A DNA stretch of 64,000 bases from Pyrrhosoma nymphula (taxonomy: Eukaryota; Arthropoda; Insecta; Odonata; Coenagrionidae), in contig OY754328.1 in assembly GCA_963573305.1 (NCBI GenBank), forward strand, positions 45,375,822-45,439,821, in the 5' to 3' direction. The notes beneath the pieces are model-generated. The model had not been told where the DNA came from and ran no database searches. It saw only the letters and a list, made by a program, of their open reading frames with translations. Both the position numbers and the translations under genes were made by a program. Shown here one piece after another: positions 20,850-29,974 of this stretch. Position 1 is the first letter of the stretch; each line of letters opens with the position of its first letter.

Positions 20850-21295
20850 TCCAGAGGAGGCACTTGCAAGGGTTTTCAATGAGTTAGCTCCACACGTCGC
20901 TTTATTTCTAGAAATAATATCCGACATGTGTCCATCCGAACGCAAAATACCATGAGAATGGAAAACAGGTCTCGTTACTTCAATATTAAAAAATAAAAAC
21001 TAATAAATTCTAAAAAATTATCTGCCTATATCATTGACGCTCCTTTTCTGCAAGATTTTTAGTACATAATTGTTAACAGGATCTTACGCTTCTTTGAATG
21101 TACAAACTTCTTATATAACAATCAATATGGCAACCGTAAAAGTAGATCATGTGAGAACCAGCTTGGGCTGTTTCTCCACAATAACTATATTCAGGGCAGT
21201 AGAAAAAGCAAGTTGACGCGTTATTGGATTGGAACTTGAATTTCAAGATTGTATTAGACAAGGTTCCTCACAACAAACTAAAGCCCAAGTAACAA
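20850..21295 (+). pseudogene. CR1-like LINE reverse transcriptase fragment
   Basis: Across frameshifts the plus strand encodes LAPHVALFLEIISDMCPS, then EWKTGLVTSILK, FFECTNFLYNNQYGNRK-SRSCENQLGLF, and DWNLNFKIVLDKVPHNKL. These follow the order of CR1-type RTs: LAP-x-LTxIFxxSLxxGxxPxxW, TPVFKKG, NNILYxxQHGFRxxxSCxTQL, DFxKAFDKVPHxxL. The catalytic first Asp motif (DFAKAFDKV) appears here as NFKIVLDKV and is damaged. No full frame survives. Confidence 0.75.
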
Positions 21296-21639
21296 TCGTG
21301 CGTCACTCGGAAATGTAGCAAAAAAATATTTTTCAAATGATCGTGATACAAATTTATTAATCGGCGGAATCAGTTTCGATTTGGCAAGGGTGACATCGGC
21401 GTGACATCACAAGTGAGAATAAACTGTAAATGCCAGATACGAGTCAGTTGGTTGTAACGGGCTTGCAGTACCCCCGTAGTACAGTGGGGGACCTTTACCT
21501 TCATTCATTTTCTCCGTTAATTCAATGTAAACTCATTTTTTCGGGATTACCATGAGTGTCCTGTCCGTCCCTCGAATGTGCCCCGTTGACGTAGGAGCGC
21601 TCTCTCTCCAGAGTCGAACCTTGGACCGTGAAGGCGTGC

Positions 21640-21830
21640 CGCCCTCGGAATGTAGAGATGGAGAAGATATAGAGGAGATGATTGAATGGAATCGACTAAT
21701 CGGTTGAAGAGGTTCGGGGAAAGGAGAGCACCTTGGGGGACAACGGAAATAATAGAATGAGCTTCGGAAGAATTTAGGTGGCCGATGGAGCGGTCAGATG
21801 TAAATTATCCAATGAATTCAGTTTAACTGC
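21640..21830 (-). pseudogene. LINE reverse transcriptase motif B fragment
   Basis: On the minus strand EAHSIISVVPQGALLSPNLFN (about 21690-21760, shown here in part as VVPQGALLSPNLFN) is the RT motif normally seen as GVPQGSVLGPLLFN. The following residues resemble the approach to the catalytic YADD motif but are broken. Clade not assigned. Confidence 0.55.
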
Positions 21831-21834
21831 TTGG

Positions 21835-22440
21835 AAGAGGAAGGGAAAACTCCCAGATTACGTTCATTGGTTGCTTCTTTTCAATCGTCACAAGCGAGTG
21901 GAAGGAAATTTGATTCATTGCTGTGCATAACGGAATATTTATAGAAAAGACACAGGATTGGTTAAACCAGAAATAAAAGGATATCAAGGGCGTCATTCAT
22001 TCTCGGATGTGGAGGGACTCTTAAAAGAGGAGTGGGTCGAGTAGCGTCACCACTTCGCCGATATTAAACGATCGTAAGATGAAGAATGGTGCGGAATAAA
22101 GAAAAATATAGTAACTTCAGAAGAAAGGGAAATAAGTGATAGCCATTCTCATCACAGGTGGTATTTAATACATTGGGTTACTGCATTAAAATATTAGAAA
22201 CAGCATGAGGAAAAGGTAGCTGCTAAGAAAGAAAACGTCGCAGAGACAGACATGAAAGTGACTCTATTCCAATCGAAATGTTCACCAAAATTTAGACACA
22301 AGTGGAGGACTAGGCAGGGAAAGGAATCGGAAGAGTCGGAGGGGGAAGTGAGGGTGGGGAGGGGAGGAGCACGAATCCCTTCTGCCGTATCCGACACAGA
22401 TGGTTTGCCGAAAAAATACGCCTCTTTTCAAAAAGAAAAA
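21835..22440. other. No recognisable gene
   Basis: Mixed-composition DNA. Possibly more of the LINE fragment to its left, but no further motif is readable. Confidence 0.35.
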
Positions 22441-22449
22441 ACGCCCAAG

Positions 22450-24350
22450 TGATAAAACGGAAAAGCTCCCGGGATGGATGGGATGGGGTTGGGGGAGTAA
22501 ATGGGGAACGGGAGAGGCTGGGACCCCATCGCGATACGCATCTCCCCGCTCTCGCAACCCCTTTCATCTCCACCTCCCCTCCCCGCCCCCCACCTCATAT
22601 CTCTCCGCGCATATCTCCATATGTATGTAACATCCCCCCGGCCCCGGCTTCATGTTTCCACCCCCAATGGACCACCACCGATCAGCATCATCATCATCAT
22701 CGCATTCGCTCCCAAAAGAGAGAAGCTATACCCACCCCACCCCACCATCGTTCGTCCGTTCCGCCCGACCCACCCAACCCACCCCGACAGCGAGAGATAT
22801 GGATATATATGGATGGGAGAGGAGAGATGGAGGGGGAAGGGAGGGGGGAGGGGAAGCATATCGCTCCCGGCCAATATAATACCCGATCACCCTTTCAAGC
22901 GACCGTCCGCGGTCTGTCGGATCGGTCGGGGCTCTGTACCTTGTGATGAGGGCGGGTGGGGGGGGGTTGTTGCAGAGAGAGAGAGCGATAAGTGACGTGG
23001 GGGGTGGAGAGGGGGGTGGGTGCATAATTGAGTGGTGGGGGCCGTGCACACTCCCGGCTCAACTCAACTGCTCCCTCCTCTTCATCATCATCGTGACACA
23101 CGCCCCCGCGACTGGGGGCGGGGGGGGGGGGGGGGGGGGGGGCAGAGAGAGAGAGAGAGGCGGTCGTCGACGGGTATATCGAGCGCTTTGTGCCCACCCC
23201 CTCCACCCCCCGCCCCCGCCCCCACTCCCACCCACAAAATCCCCACCCACCGATGCGGCTGCACAGAGACGAAAAACAATATGCATAGTCGATGACCGGC
23301 TCTCGTGTGCGCGCCCCGCCATGATTGTCCACCCCTCCTCCTCTTTCCCTCCCCTCCTCCCCCTTTCCTCCCCCCTCCCCCACACCACGCCACACACACA
23401 TACAAACACACACACGCCCGCTCTTTTGAGTTATGGATGCGAAACCGCACCTCCCGCTCCACACGAAGGAATTTTTCCACTTTTTCCGATTCCACATCAC
23501 TCATCCTCCCCCTCCTCTCTTCTCTAAACCCTCCCCCTTTTCTGTGGCGCGCGCGTTTTCCTTCTTTTTTTTATTCTTCTTTCCCTCTTTCCTGCAAATC
23601 CCGATCGGCTTGCGCGCGGAGCCACGGCCGTGTGCGTGCAGATGGCAGCTCCAACGCTCTCCCATTTTCTCTCCATTTCCAACACACACATACTTCCACG
23701 AGTGGGGTTTTTGCGTGCATGGCTTTTGATGAAACTGCTAACCCGCCCGCCTCCCTCCCGCCCCCAGCCCGCTTCCCTCCCGCCCCCAGCCCGCCTCCCC
23801 CCGCCCGCTCATATATCACTCTCGCGTGCGTGGCCGTGAGAGGGCGCGCGCATTACACGGGAGACATGTAGTGCGCGCCATCGCTTTCTTTTTTCTCTTT
23901 CCAATTCCCTCCGCCAGAGGGAGATTGGAAACGCGAGGGGAGGAGGGGGGCGCTGCTAGTATTTCCGTTCATTTTTCATCAGAGAGCGCCGCGGTAAAAA
24001 AAATACCTAAAATTGCCCGTCGTTTGTTTTATTCCTCTCAAGTTTCCGAGTTCCCGTCGACGTTGTTGGTGGGTATTATTATTATTATTGTCATCGTCAT
24101 TTTTTTTTATTGTTTTCCGTTGGCAATAGCTTCCGTTTGCGATATACTCGAGCTCACGATGCCACTCGCTTCCACAATTTTCGCTTTTCCTCCTTTTTTC
24201 CCGTCGTGCTATTCGCGCGCTGCAAAAGCGCCGCGTTTTTTGCCACTTCCCCGCCCTCGCCCCTTCCACCTCGCCTCTGCCCTGCCCCCATGCGTTTCGC
24301 CCCCAAACCCACCGAATCTGCATTGTGCTCTGAAACAGTAATTACGGCCG
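22450..24350. other. 1.9-kb GC-rich, strand-asymmetric island
   Basis: A long run of CpG-containing, C- and G-tract DNA in otherwise AT-rich surroundings, including (ATC)n near 22684-22702, (GA)n, (CA)n and (CCT)n tracts. Long open frames occur in five or six frames at once on both strands and are rich in Pro, Gly, Arg and His, so none is accepted as a gene. The island ends just before a TATA motif (24357), which makes a promoter-proximal region possible. No exon could be recognised. Confidence 0.5.
23116..23160. repeat. Poly-G tract and (GA)n microsatellite
   Basis: A G-run of more than 20 residues starts near 23122 and is followed by CAGAGAGAGAGAGAGAGG. The G-run could form quadruplexes and is error-prone in sequencing. 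Confidence 0.85.
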
Positions 24351-24356
24351 GATGGA

Positions 24357-24413
24357 TATAAAAAGTCACGAGAGAGGAACAGCAGTTCCTTAAATATTTT
24401 ACATCGCGTTCGG
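24357..24413 (+). promoter_or_regulatory. Candidate TATA core promoter at edge of GC island
   Basis: TATAAAAAG at 24357-24365 lies at the exact exit of the GC-rich island. GCAGTTC at 24382-24388 (A at 24384, 27 nt after the first T) resembles an arthropod initiator, and CGGTCG at 24411-24416 resembles a downstream element, about one nucleotide off the ideal spacing. No coding exon follows within the readable distance, so this is a suggestion only. Confidence 0.3.
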
Positions 24414-24419
24414 TCGCCT

Positions 24420-25085
24420 CAAAGCTTTTATCGCGCGTAGTTTTTTAGGCATATTGTTTCCCAAAGACTTCGCTTCCAGTCATTTTGGAGTGAAAATTTC
24501 ATCAGTTCAAATATATTTAAGTTAACGCGCTCTTCTACATTTCATCAAAAATAATTTATTAATTCGGTTAAAAAATGGAAATTGAGAGAATTAAATACAA
24601 GGATTTTCGCTAACGAGAGCAGAAAGGATAATCTCCTTGAGGTTAGCAATGAAATAATGGATAATGTATCGCAGAATTTTAATATAATTACTATATCTCC
24701 AATCAGTAAACTGTTTTCATTATTTATGATGAAGATAATACTTGTAAATTATAATGCAATATATATTCAGTTGATAAGATCATGTAACAACCTTCAGAAT
24801 AAGGAAAATTAAATAGGCATTAACTATTGAACGACTGATGATGTATTTAAAAAGTTAATTGAGCGTTTTAGATTTTATTCAATTTAATTTAATCCTGCTT
24901 ATCTCCTTTTGCTCACAATTACTGCGTCCACCGGTCTCCCATCAATGTTTTTTTAAATGACAAATAGAACAACGTTACTCCTCAGACGACATGTTTTCCG
25001 GACAATACTAGCACTATTTAATATGGTTACAGTTTTTTATAAGAGGGTGAAAACCGGCCAGCTTTAAGGCTCTTAAACTATGTTT
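24420..25085. other. AT-rich DNA without a recognised gene
   Basis: The frame at 24582-24812 has no recognisable similarity. It could be 5' UTR or intron if the promoter candidate is real. Confidence 0.35.
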
Positions 25086-25086
25086 A

Positions 25087-25431
25087 ATGGGCCAAAATAG
25101 TTTTTCAGGTAATTCCACTCTGCCATTGTTCTATTGTGAAATGATAGTAGATAAGACAGCAGTCGCCGAGCATGCTTGGAGCGAACCCGGACACGACATA
25201 AAATTTGACGAAGCCGAAATCAACGCCAAGGAAAGAAGATATTCTCCTAGGCTGATAAGGGAGTCAATAGAGATCACCAAAACGCCAAGAAATTTCAACC
25301 GGGAAGACGGATACCATCTGACCAACGCTTGGAAGAGAGTGTTCCAGAAACCAACCAATCACAGCGCAGCAGCGGGAGAACGAGGGCTATATAAACGCAG
25401 CCAAAATGCCGATATCGGCACTTCGACCTGA
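25087..25431 (+). pseudogene. Penelope-like element protein, C-terminal end
   Basis: The frame encodes TAVAEHAWSEPGHDIKFD, RYSPRLIRESIEITK and FNREDGYHLTNAWK. This is the C-terminal part of PLE proteins after the GIY-YIG nuclease motif (family pattern ALAEHxxxxGHxIDF, xRLIxEAxEIxKHPxNxNREDGYxLSxxW). The reverse transcriptase and the GIY-YIG tyrosines themselves lie upstream in a full element and are missing here, so the copy is 5'-truncated. The stop codon TGA (25429-25431) falls within the catalytic CTGA of a hammerhead motif. The start given is only the first Met of the open frame. The recognisable match begins at about 25144. Confidence 0.85.
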
Positions 25432-25465
25432 AGACGCCTGGTGGAATCCCGGCGAAACTGTCGTC
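25425..25465 (+). ncRNA. Hammerhead ribozyme-like motif overlapping PLE stop codon
   Basis: Stem I GAC (25425-25427) pairs with GTC (25463-25465). The core is CTGAAGA (25428-25434), with stem II GCC...GGC (25436-25453), GAAA (25454-25457), stem III AC-T-GT and C17 at 25462. As in other copies here, one extra pyrimidine follows the core. Confidence 0.65.
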
Positions 25466-25469
25466 AACC

Positions 25470-25785
25470 TATGACAACCAACGCGGCGCAAACCCGAAAA
25501 ATGGAGAGATCCAGGGATCATAATAGTTGCGATAGATCAATTATATGAAACTCCCACCCTCAATAGGTAGAGTAGAATTTTCACTTGTGCTTAATAACAC
25601 CACATCATTACTAACTCTTCACACCGGTCGATTTGTCCGGAATGATTTTATTTTGTTCTTTGCATGAAGTAGCATCTCGTAGTATTCATAAATCAACAGT
25701 ATCAGTAATATTAACCCCTAGATGTGTCTTTAGCATTGTACTGCATGTTTGTATGTTCATTTACGTATCACTCTCCCAGTTTCCG
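25470..25785. other. No recognisable gene
   Basis: Probably the end of the PLE and then old LINE 3' sequence, since 25600-25790 leads into the LINE tail. Confidence 0.35.
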
Positions 25786-25787
25786 GT

Positions 25788-25943
25788 TGGACTGCGCACT
25801 GTTCTCCTGACTGACTGCACCTAGCGCCAGGGGGAGCGTGCGAGGTTCTGATTTGTTCTGGGACGAGTGCTGCATGCCTGGTGTCGAATCACCCCGTGCC
25901 ACACCCTAGTGGTGGCTTGCACGGTACATCGTAGATGTAGATG
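25788..25943 (+). repeat. LINE 3' tail family, copy 2
   Basis: Contains CTCCTGACTGACTGCACC, CAGGGGGAGCGTG, GGGACGAGTGCTGCATGCC, GAATCACCCC and GGTGGCTTGCACGG, and ends GTAGATGTAGATG. Matches 15455-15626 and 45960-46047. Confidence 0.75.
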
Positions 25944-25949
25944 TCTACC

Positions 25950-26825
25950 ACTTTTCCTACAGCATTACAAACTCTCCCAACCCAAGATTCTCAACACATC
26001 CGACACGCTGCCTTTCCTCTCAAAGCTATTCAAAACATATGTAGCCACTTTTTAAAAAGTGAATGATAGAGATAACGGGAAAGAGATAACGATTGTGAGG
26101 GAAACATAATAAACATTATGGTGGTCGGGGATGAGGAAAATTTTATTCGCTTGAAATCCATTTATAAGAATGGAAAGTAATGAGCAACAACAAAACCATG
26201 AAATGTTGACCTATTGAAAATGTTCACGAGTTTCCTATAGCTCCAAGAGAATAAAACTTGGTTGTAATTGGGAAGTAAGCCGTGTTTACTCCAGCATCCG
26301 AGTGTAAGTTGAACGGGAAACGCAGTGCCGGATAACTTTGCGAGAAACCTTAAAATACTCGCGGAAGTCTATTCCAATTCTCGTCCTCATTACCTCTGAA
26401 GAAACATTCCGCCAGAGGCTTCTTTCAATGCATTATTTATAGTCTTATTTCAGTTTTCCTTTAAACTCATTTAAAAATAAGATAGTTATTCATTTTAGAA
26501 TCATTGAATGTGTCCATGTATTTTTCGTGTGAACCCCCGTATCAAGTACCGTTCTCACGAAGACTGAATGAAAGCGTCACCTACATTTGCATTCTTCGAA
26601 GCTCACGCTCGCACACCCGAGCCTCAAACTTGAAGACAATGCGCGTTCATTTCTCTCGAACGCGTGAAATAGTGACTCCGAGAAACTAATTAAAGGAATA
26701 TATACGAACGAGCGAATGCCTACCCCCAGCACAGAGACGAGTGAAAGGGCAATTCTATTTCTTTCCCTAAATGCTATTAGGTATATATTTCGTTTGTGCA
26801 TGAATTAATACAAATGTTTTTTTTA
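25950..26825. other. No recognisable gene
   Basis: AT-rich DNA. Nothing supportable. Confidence 0.4.
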
Positions 26826-26830
26826 CAAAT

Positions 26831-27222
26831 GCACTACTACACAACAGATATTATCATAATGGAGAGGGGCCATTAATATATATATATGTATTTTGTAACT
26901 ACACAAATGGACAAGGACTCAAGACTTATGTATAAAACGTGCACGGCGTGCTGTTAGTACTAGGTAACAGATAAGGATTCAAGTATTAGGGAGCACTACT
27001 AGTACTAAGAGCTACACTACCTATCGACAAACCTAGATAAAAGTCTCATTGGCAGCTGCTATGGTCCTTTAACGTTTACAAGAAAAAATGACATTTTAAA
27101 TCTGTCCGTTCTGCAGTCAAGTTCCCTAATTTTCTTTTTAATGATCTGATCTACCGTAGTATGTCGGATTTTGTAAAATATTATCAACGTTGCGTCGTCA
27201 GAAAATAGACCGGTTTGGAACT
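26831..27222 (-). pseudogene. LINE RT C-terminal remnant, inverted copy of 45501-45882
   Basis: The minus strand matches 45501-45882 over its length, with shared runs such as CCGGTCTATT, CAGAACGGACAGA and GATAAAAGTCTCATTGGCA (opposite strand). The encoded NRT-D...FFPRTIRD-like string (clearer in the other copy) is the end of CR1-like RT proteins. Stops are frequent. Confidence 0.6.
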
Positions 27223-27224
27223 TA

Positions 27225-27685
27225 CATAATAGATTGAGTCTACATTTTTATCGACGGGTTTTTTGTTATTAGACAAGTTCATTCGGAAATTCAGAGAGCA
27301 CAAGATGATAATCTGTTTAATTTCTGATCCTTGTGAATCAATCTAAATGATGGAATCATGTGACCACTGGCAAAACCTAAAGGTTAAATGAAGTTTTGTC
27401 TTTCAAGTAAGCGAGAATGCTGTATAAATTTTTATCACAGGCAGTGAAAGTAATGGTAACTCAAAAATCCACATGTCTTTGACCGTGAGCTAAATTTTGA
27501 CGATTGGACCGTAGCCCGTCTCACGGCTTGGCCGTCAAAATGATATGGGTTCTGTTTTCAAAATTTAAAGTGGAAATATTTGGAGAACATAATTCTTTCA
27601 TTAATTAATTTTTAATTCTGGAAAATGAACATTAGCCTCTTGTGAGAAATTTGTTTCTGATTATAAATAAAATAAGCTCGTTGGT
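27225..27685. other. No recognisable gene
   Basis: AT-rich DNA. Nothing supportable. Confidence 0.4.
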
Positions 27686-27767
27686 AACTTTGTGGTATTC
27701 CATAATGTAAAACGTATTTATTAAAAAACTTTTACAAACCACAGAGAAATATATGCACATTCGTACA

Positions 27768-27808
27768 AACACGACCCGGGTTTCGGCGCTAAGCACCATC
27801 ATCAGGTG
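27768..27808 (-). ncRNA. Hammerhead ribozyme-like motif in PLE end
   Basis: On the minus strand: stem I CAC, core CTGATGA (27799-27805), extra T, stem II GGTGC-TTA-GCGCC, GAAA (27781-27784), stem III ACCCGGGT (27774-27781), C17 (27773), then GTG, which pairs with CAC. All elements are complete. Confidence 0.7.
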
Positions 27809-27884
27809 AAAAGCAATACAAGCAACCTGTATATATACCACACTGGAGGGAGGGGGTGGGTTGAGTGGGTGGGGGATGTAGTAG

Positions 27885-28619
27885 TTAGGGGGTGGACACG
27901 GATTGAACTGTGGGTAGTGGTGGATGATGGGGAGATAAGCGGTGACGTGCAGGGCTGGTAGCGGACCTTGAGTAGAATGAGGGAGGAGCGGAAGCAGCGA
28001 CTGCGTCAAGGATAGGGGAGGAGGCAGGGTACAAATATTCGTTTATTACGGAAACATTCGGGTCATTATATGCTTTTAAAATCTCCAATTGCTCCAGTGA
28101 GTTCAACTCCCTTCTGTTGTTAGACAAATGTAAAATTTTAACAATAAAATCACTAGTATGGTCACAAACTAAAAGATCCTTAGCGAAGTTGCTCTTGTCG
28201 TCATTGTTATGTTTAAAAGCTCTAAAATGTTCTTTACCTCTAGTGTTAAAATTTCTGAGAGTTTGGCCCACATACACTCCATCGCATTCACCACACTGTA
28301 GAGCATATACCCCACTTCTCTCCTTGGAGTCCACTGGGTCTTTGCACTTAACAAATAATGTTTTTAACGTTACAGGAGTTCTATAGGAGATGTTATACAT
28401 TTCTTTAGGGAATATTTTAGCCAATCTATGTGTGATGTCACCAAGGTATCTTAACGAGCACCACCGTTTTTTGTTACTTAGCAAGCTTTTGGTGGGATAA
28501 ATAGACTCGAGTGCCAATTTCTTTTGTTTATTAGAAATTAATTTATCTATTAATTTGTTCGTGTACCCGTTATTCCTAGCGATCTGTTTAATGATACTGA
28601 CTATGGGCCGATATATCAT
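27885..28619 (-). CDS. Penelope-like GIY-YIG endonuclease fragment (245 codons, open)
   Basis: The frame is intact for 244 residues. After a linker (IARNNGYTNKLIDKLI; RWCSLRYLGDITHRLAKIF) the GIY-YIG domain begins at SGVYALQCGECDGVYVGQT (about residues 101-119). It continues with R and EHF, and the metal-binding Glu is in LNSLEQLEILKA (about residue 177). The CxxC within the first strand is typical of PLE nucleases. The C-terminal 45 residues are Pro/Ser-rich and resemble none of the other copies. The preceding RT is absent, so the fragment is not a functional retroelement. Start set at the first Met of the open frame. GIY-YIG nucleases nick target DNA during PLE integration. Confidence 0.8.
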   Translation of the reverse strand: MIYRPIVSIIKQIARNNGYTNKLIDKLISNKQKKLALESIYPTKSLLSNKKRWCSLRYLGDITHRLAKIFPKEMYNISYRTPVTLKTLFVKCKDPVDSKERSGVYALQCGECDGVYVGQTLRNFNTRGKEHFRAFKHNNDDKSNFAKDLLVCDHTSDFIVKILHLSNNRRELNSLEQLEILKAYNDPNVSVINEYLYPASSPILDAVAASAPPSFYSRSATSPARHRLSPHHPPLPTVQSVSTP

Positions 28620-28625
28620 ATATAG

Positions 28626-29505
28626 GCCGATATGTGAGCATTATAAAGCAATTAAAGAATGGATGTAATGAAAGATAAAGAAAATTTAACAAATTGGTGG
28701 AATAAAGCAATACTTCATTAGCATACCTTTCCCGAGGGTAAGGAAATACAAACAATTTATATTCGACAGACTTCGAGGTACATCCAACGGCAGCACATTT
28801 CACGCCCCGCAAATAAAACAGATCCATTGCAAATCCTGGGTACATAATATTTATTGCAAAACTGCACAAAATCTCGTTGGCAACAACACCAAAAACTCGT
28901 GAGTTACAGAAATGTGACGGGTCAACGGCTGAATTTTAAACAGGATGGCTCAACATGACAATTGAATAACTCTGGGCGCCCATTATTGCTGGGTAATCAA
29001 AGACAAGCAACTTCATAAAACTTTAACAAAACCATTGGAAGGATTTTTCTTGCGCCTAAGCATATTTTTGTTGAAGAAAGAAACATTAAATACTTATAAA
29101 TATATTATTTATGAGGAGTTTGCCGTTTAATTGATTGAATTAAATTTATTTGTGAGAAATGTATACAGCAAAATGCTATGTTGGTATCTCGGTAACTCTG
29201 GTTTTGCCTGAAAATCATCAACGGCACCGATTAATCTTCACTAATTGCGAAAATTAAGTGAATTCATTATCAATGTTTAAATTCCTGTACGTCTATTACT
29301 TCATAAATTGATTTAAAAGAGGATAACTGTATTTTAGCACGGACGAGTCCCGCGATTGTGGTGCCATCCTTATCTTGAACGGAATATAGTCAAAAGACGA
29401 CCCATAGAAACATGCTACGTCATACGCCAATCTAGCTTTCAGGAGTGGGACCCTTGATCGACTGAAGGGGCTGAACATCTGTTTCCCCCCTGAATGAGTA
29501 ATAAT
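28626..29505. other. No recognisable gene
   Basis: AT-rich DNA. Nothing supportable. Confidence 0.4.
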
Positions 29506-29510
29506 GAGAG

Positions 29511-29640
29511 CAATTCACGAGTACTTGAATTCGGTAATACATACCTTCAATGATCAAAACAAAAAAATTGAAATCACATTGAGAAAAAAAACAAATTCTG
29601 CCAAAATAATAAAAGTTCTGCAATGGATTCATAGGTAATC
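29511..29640. repeat. Dispersed repeat, copy 2 (see 3734-3890)
   Basis: Same orientation as copy 1. The shared core runs from AATTCACGAGTACTT to GGATTCATA. Confidence 0.6.
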
Positions 29641-29754
29641 ATCATCACCGACCATACCTTGCTATACGGTAACGTGAAGAATAAAAAAGAGTACTTACAT
29701 TAGCCTTAAACAAGCTTTTATTCTTCACACCTAAAATTTTGTTCTTTTTTTAAG

Positions 29755-29970
29755 GTTTTGGAATACCCTGTGGAGCATCCAAGGAACAAAGCAAGATCTT
29801 TTAACCATTTTCAGAAGAGCAATCAATCTTCTTCTAGACCAACAATCGGAATTCCCAAACAAGCCGCTATTTGTAAACAAAGTGACAATATGCATGCATC
29901 CGAGTCCTCACTAATGCCATCTATCGTAAGGCTTCAAAAAATAAAACAAAAAACAATTGAAGCACACTGA
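29755..29970 (+). other. Open frame behind a pyrimidine tract (possible exon, unrecognised)
   Basis: A frame of 72 codons ends in TGA at 29968-29970. It is preceded by TTTTGTTCTTTTTTTAAG, which looks like a splice acceptor, so it could be a last exon. The product is Ser/Gln/Lys-rich (KSNQSSSRPTIGIPKQ) without any motif I know. Codon choice gives no clear support. Kept only as a candidate. Confidence 0.15.
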
Positions 29971-29974
29971 ACTT

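Larger units (their letters stand above)
27690..28625 (-). mobile_element. 5'-truncated Penelope-like element
   Basis: From right to left on the minus strand: a long open GIY-YIG-containing frame (27885-28619), then a noncoding end with a hammerhead core (27770-27808) and the block GTGGTATTCCATAATG / GTAACTTTGTGG near 27683-27710. This last block resembles TGTGGAAT...CAAAGTT in the other PLE ends. The RT domain is missing. Confidence 0.8.

Noticed and set aside
21590..21650. tRNA-like B box (GGTTCGACTCT on minus strand near 21613-21623)
   Set aside because: A box and arm pairing could not be found.
22449..24341. Several open frames of 100-200 codons on both strands
   Set aside because: They overlap in up to six frames in GC-rich low-complexity DNA and encode Pro/Gly/Arg/His-rich strings without domains.
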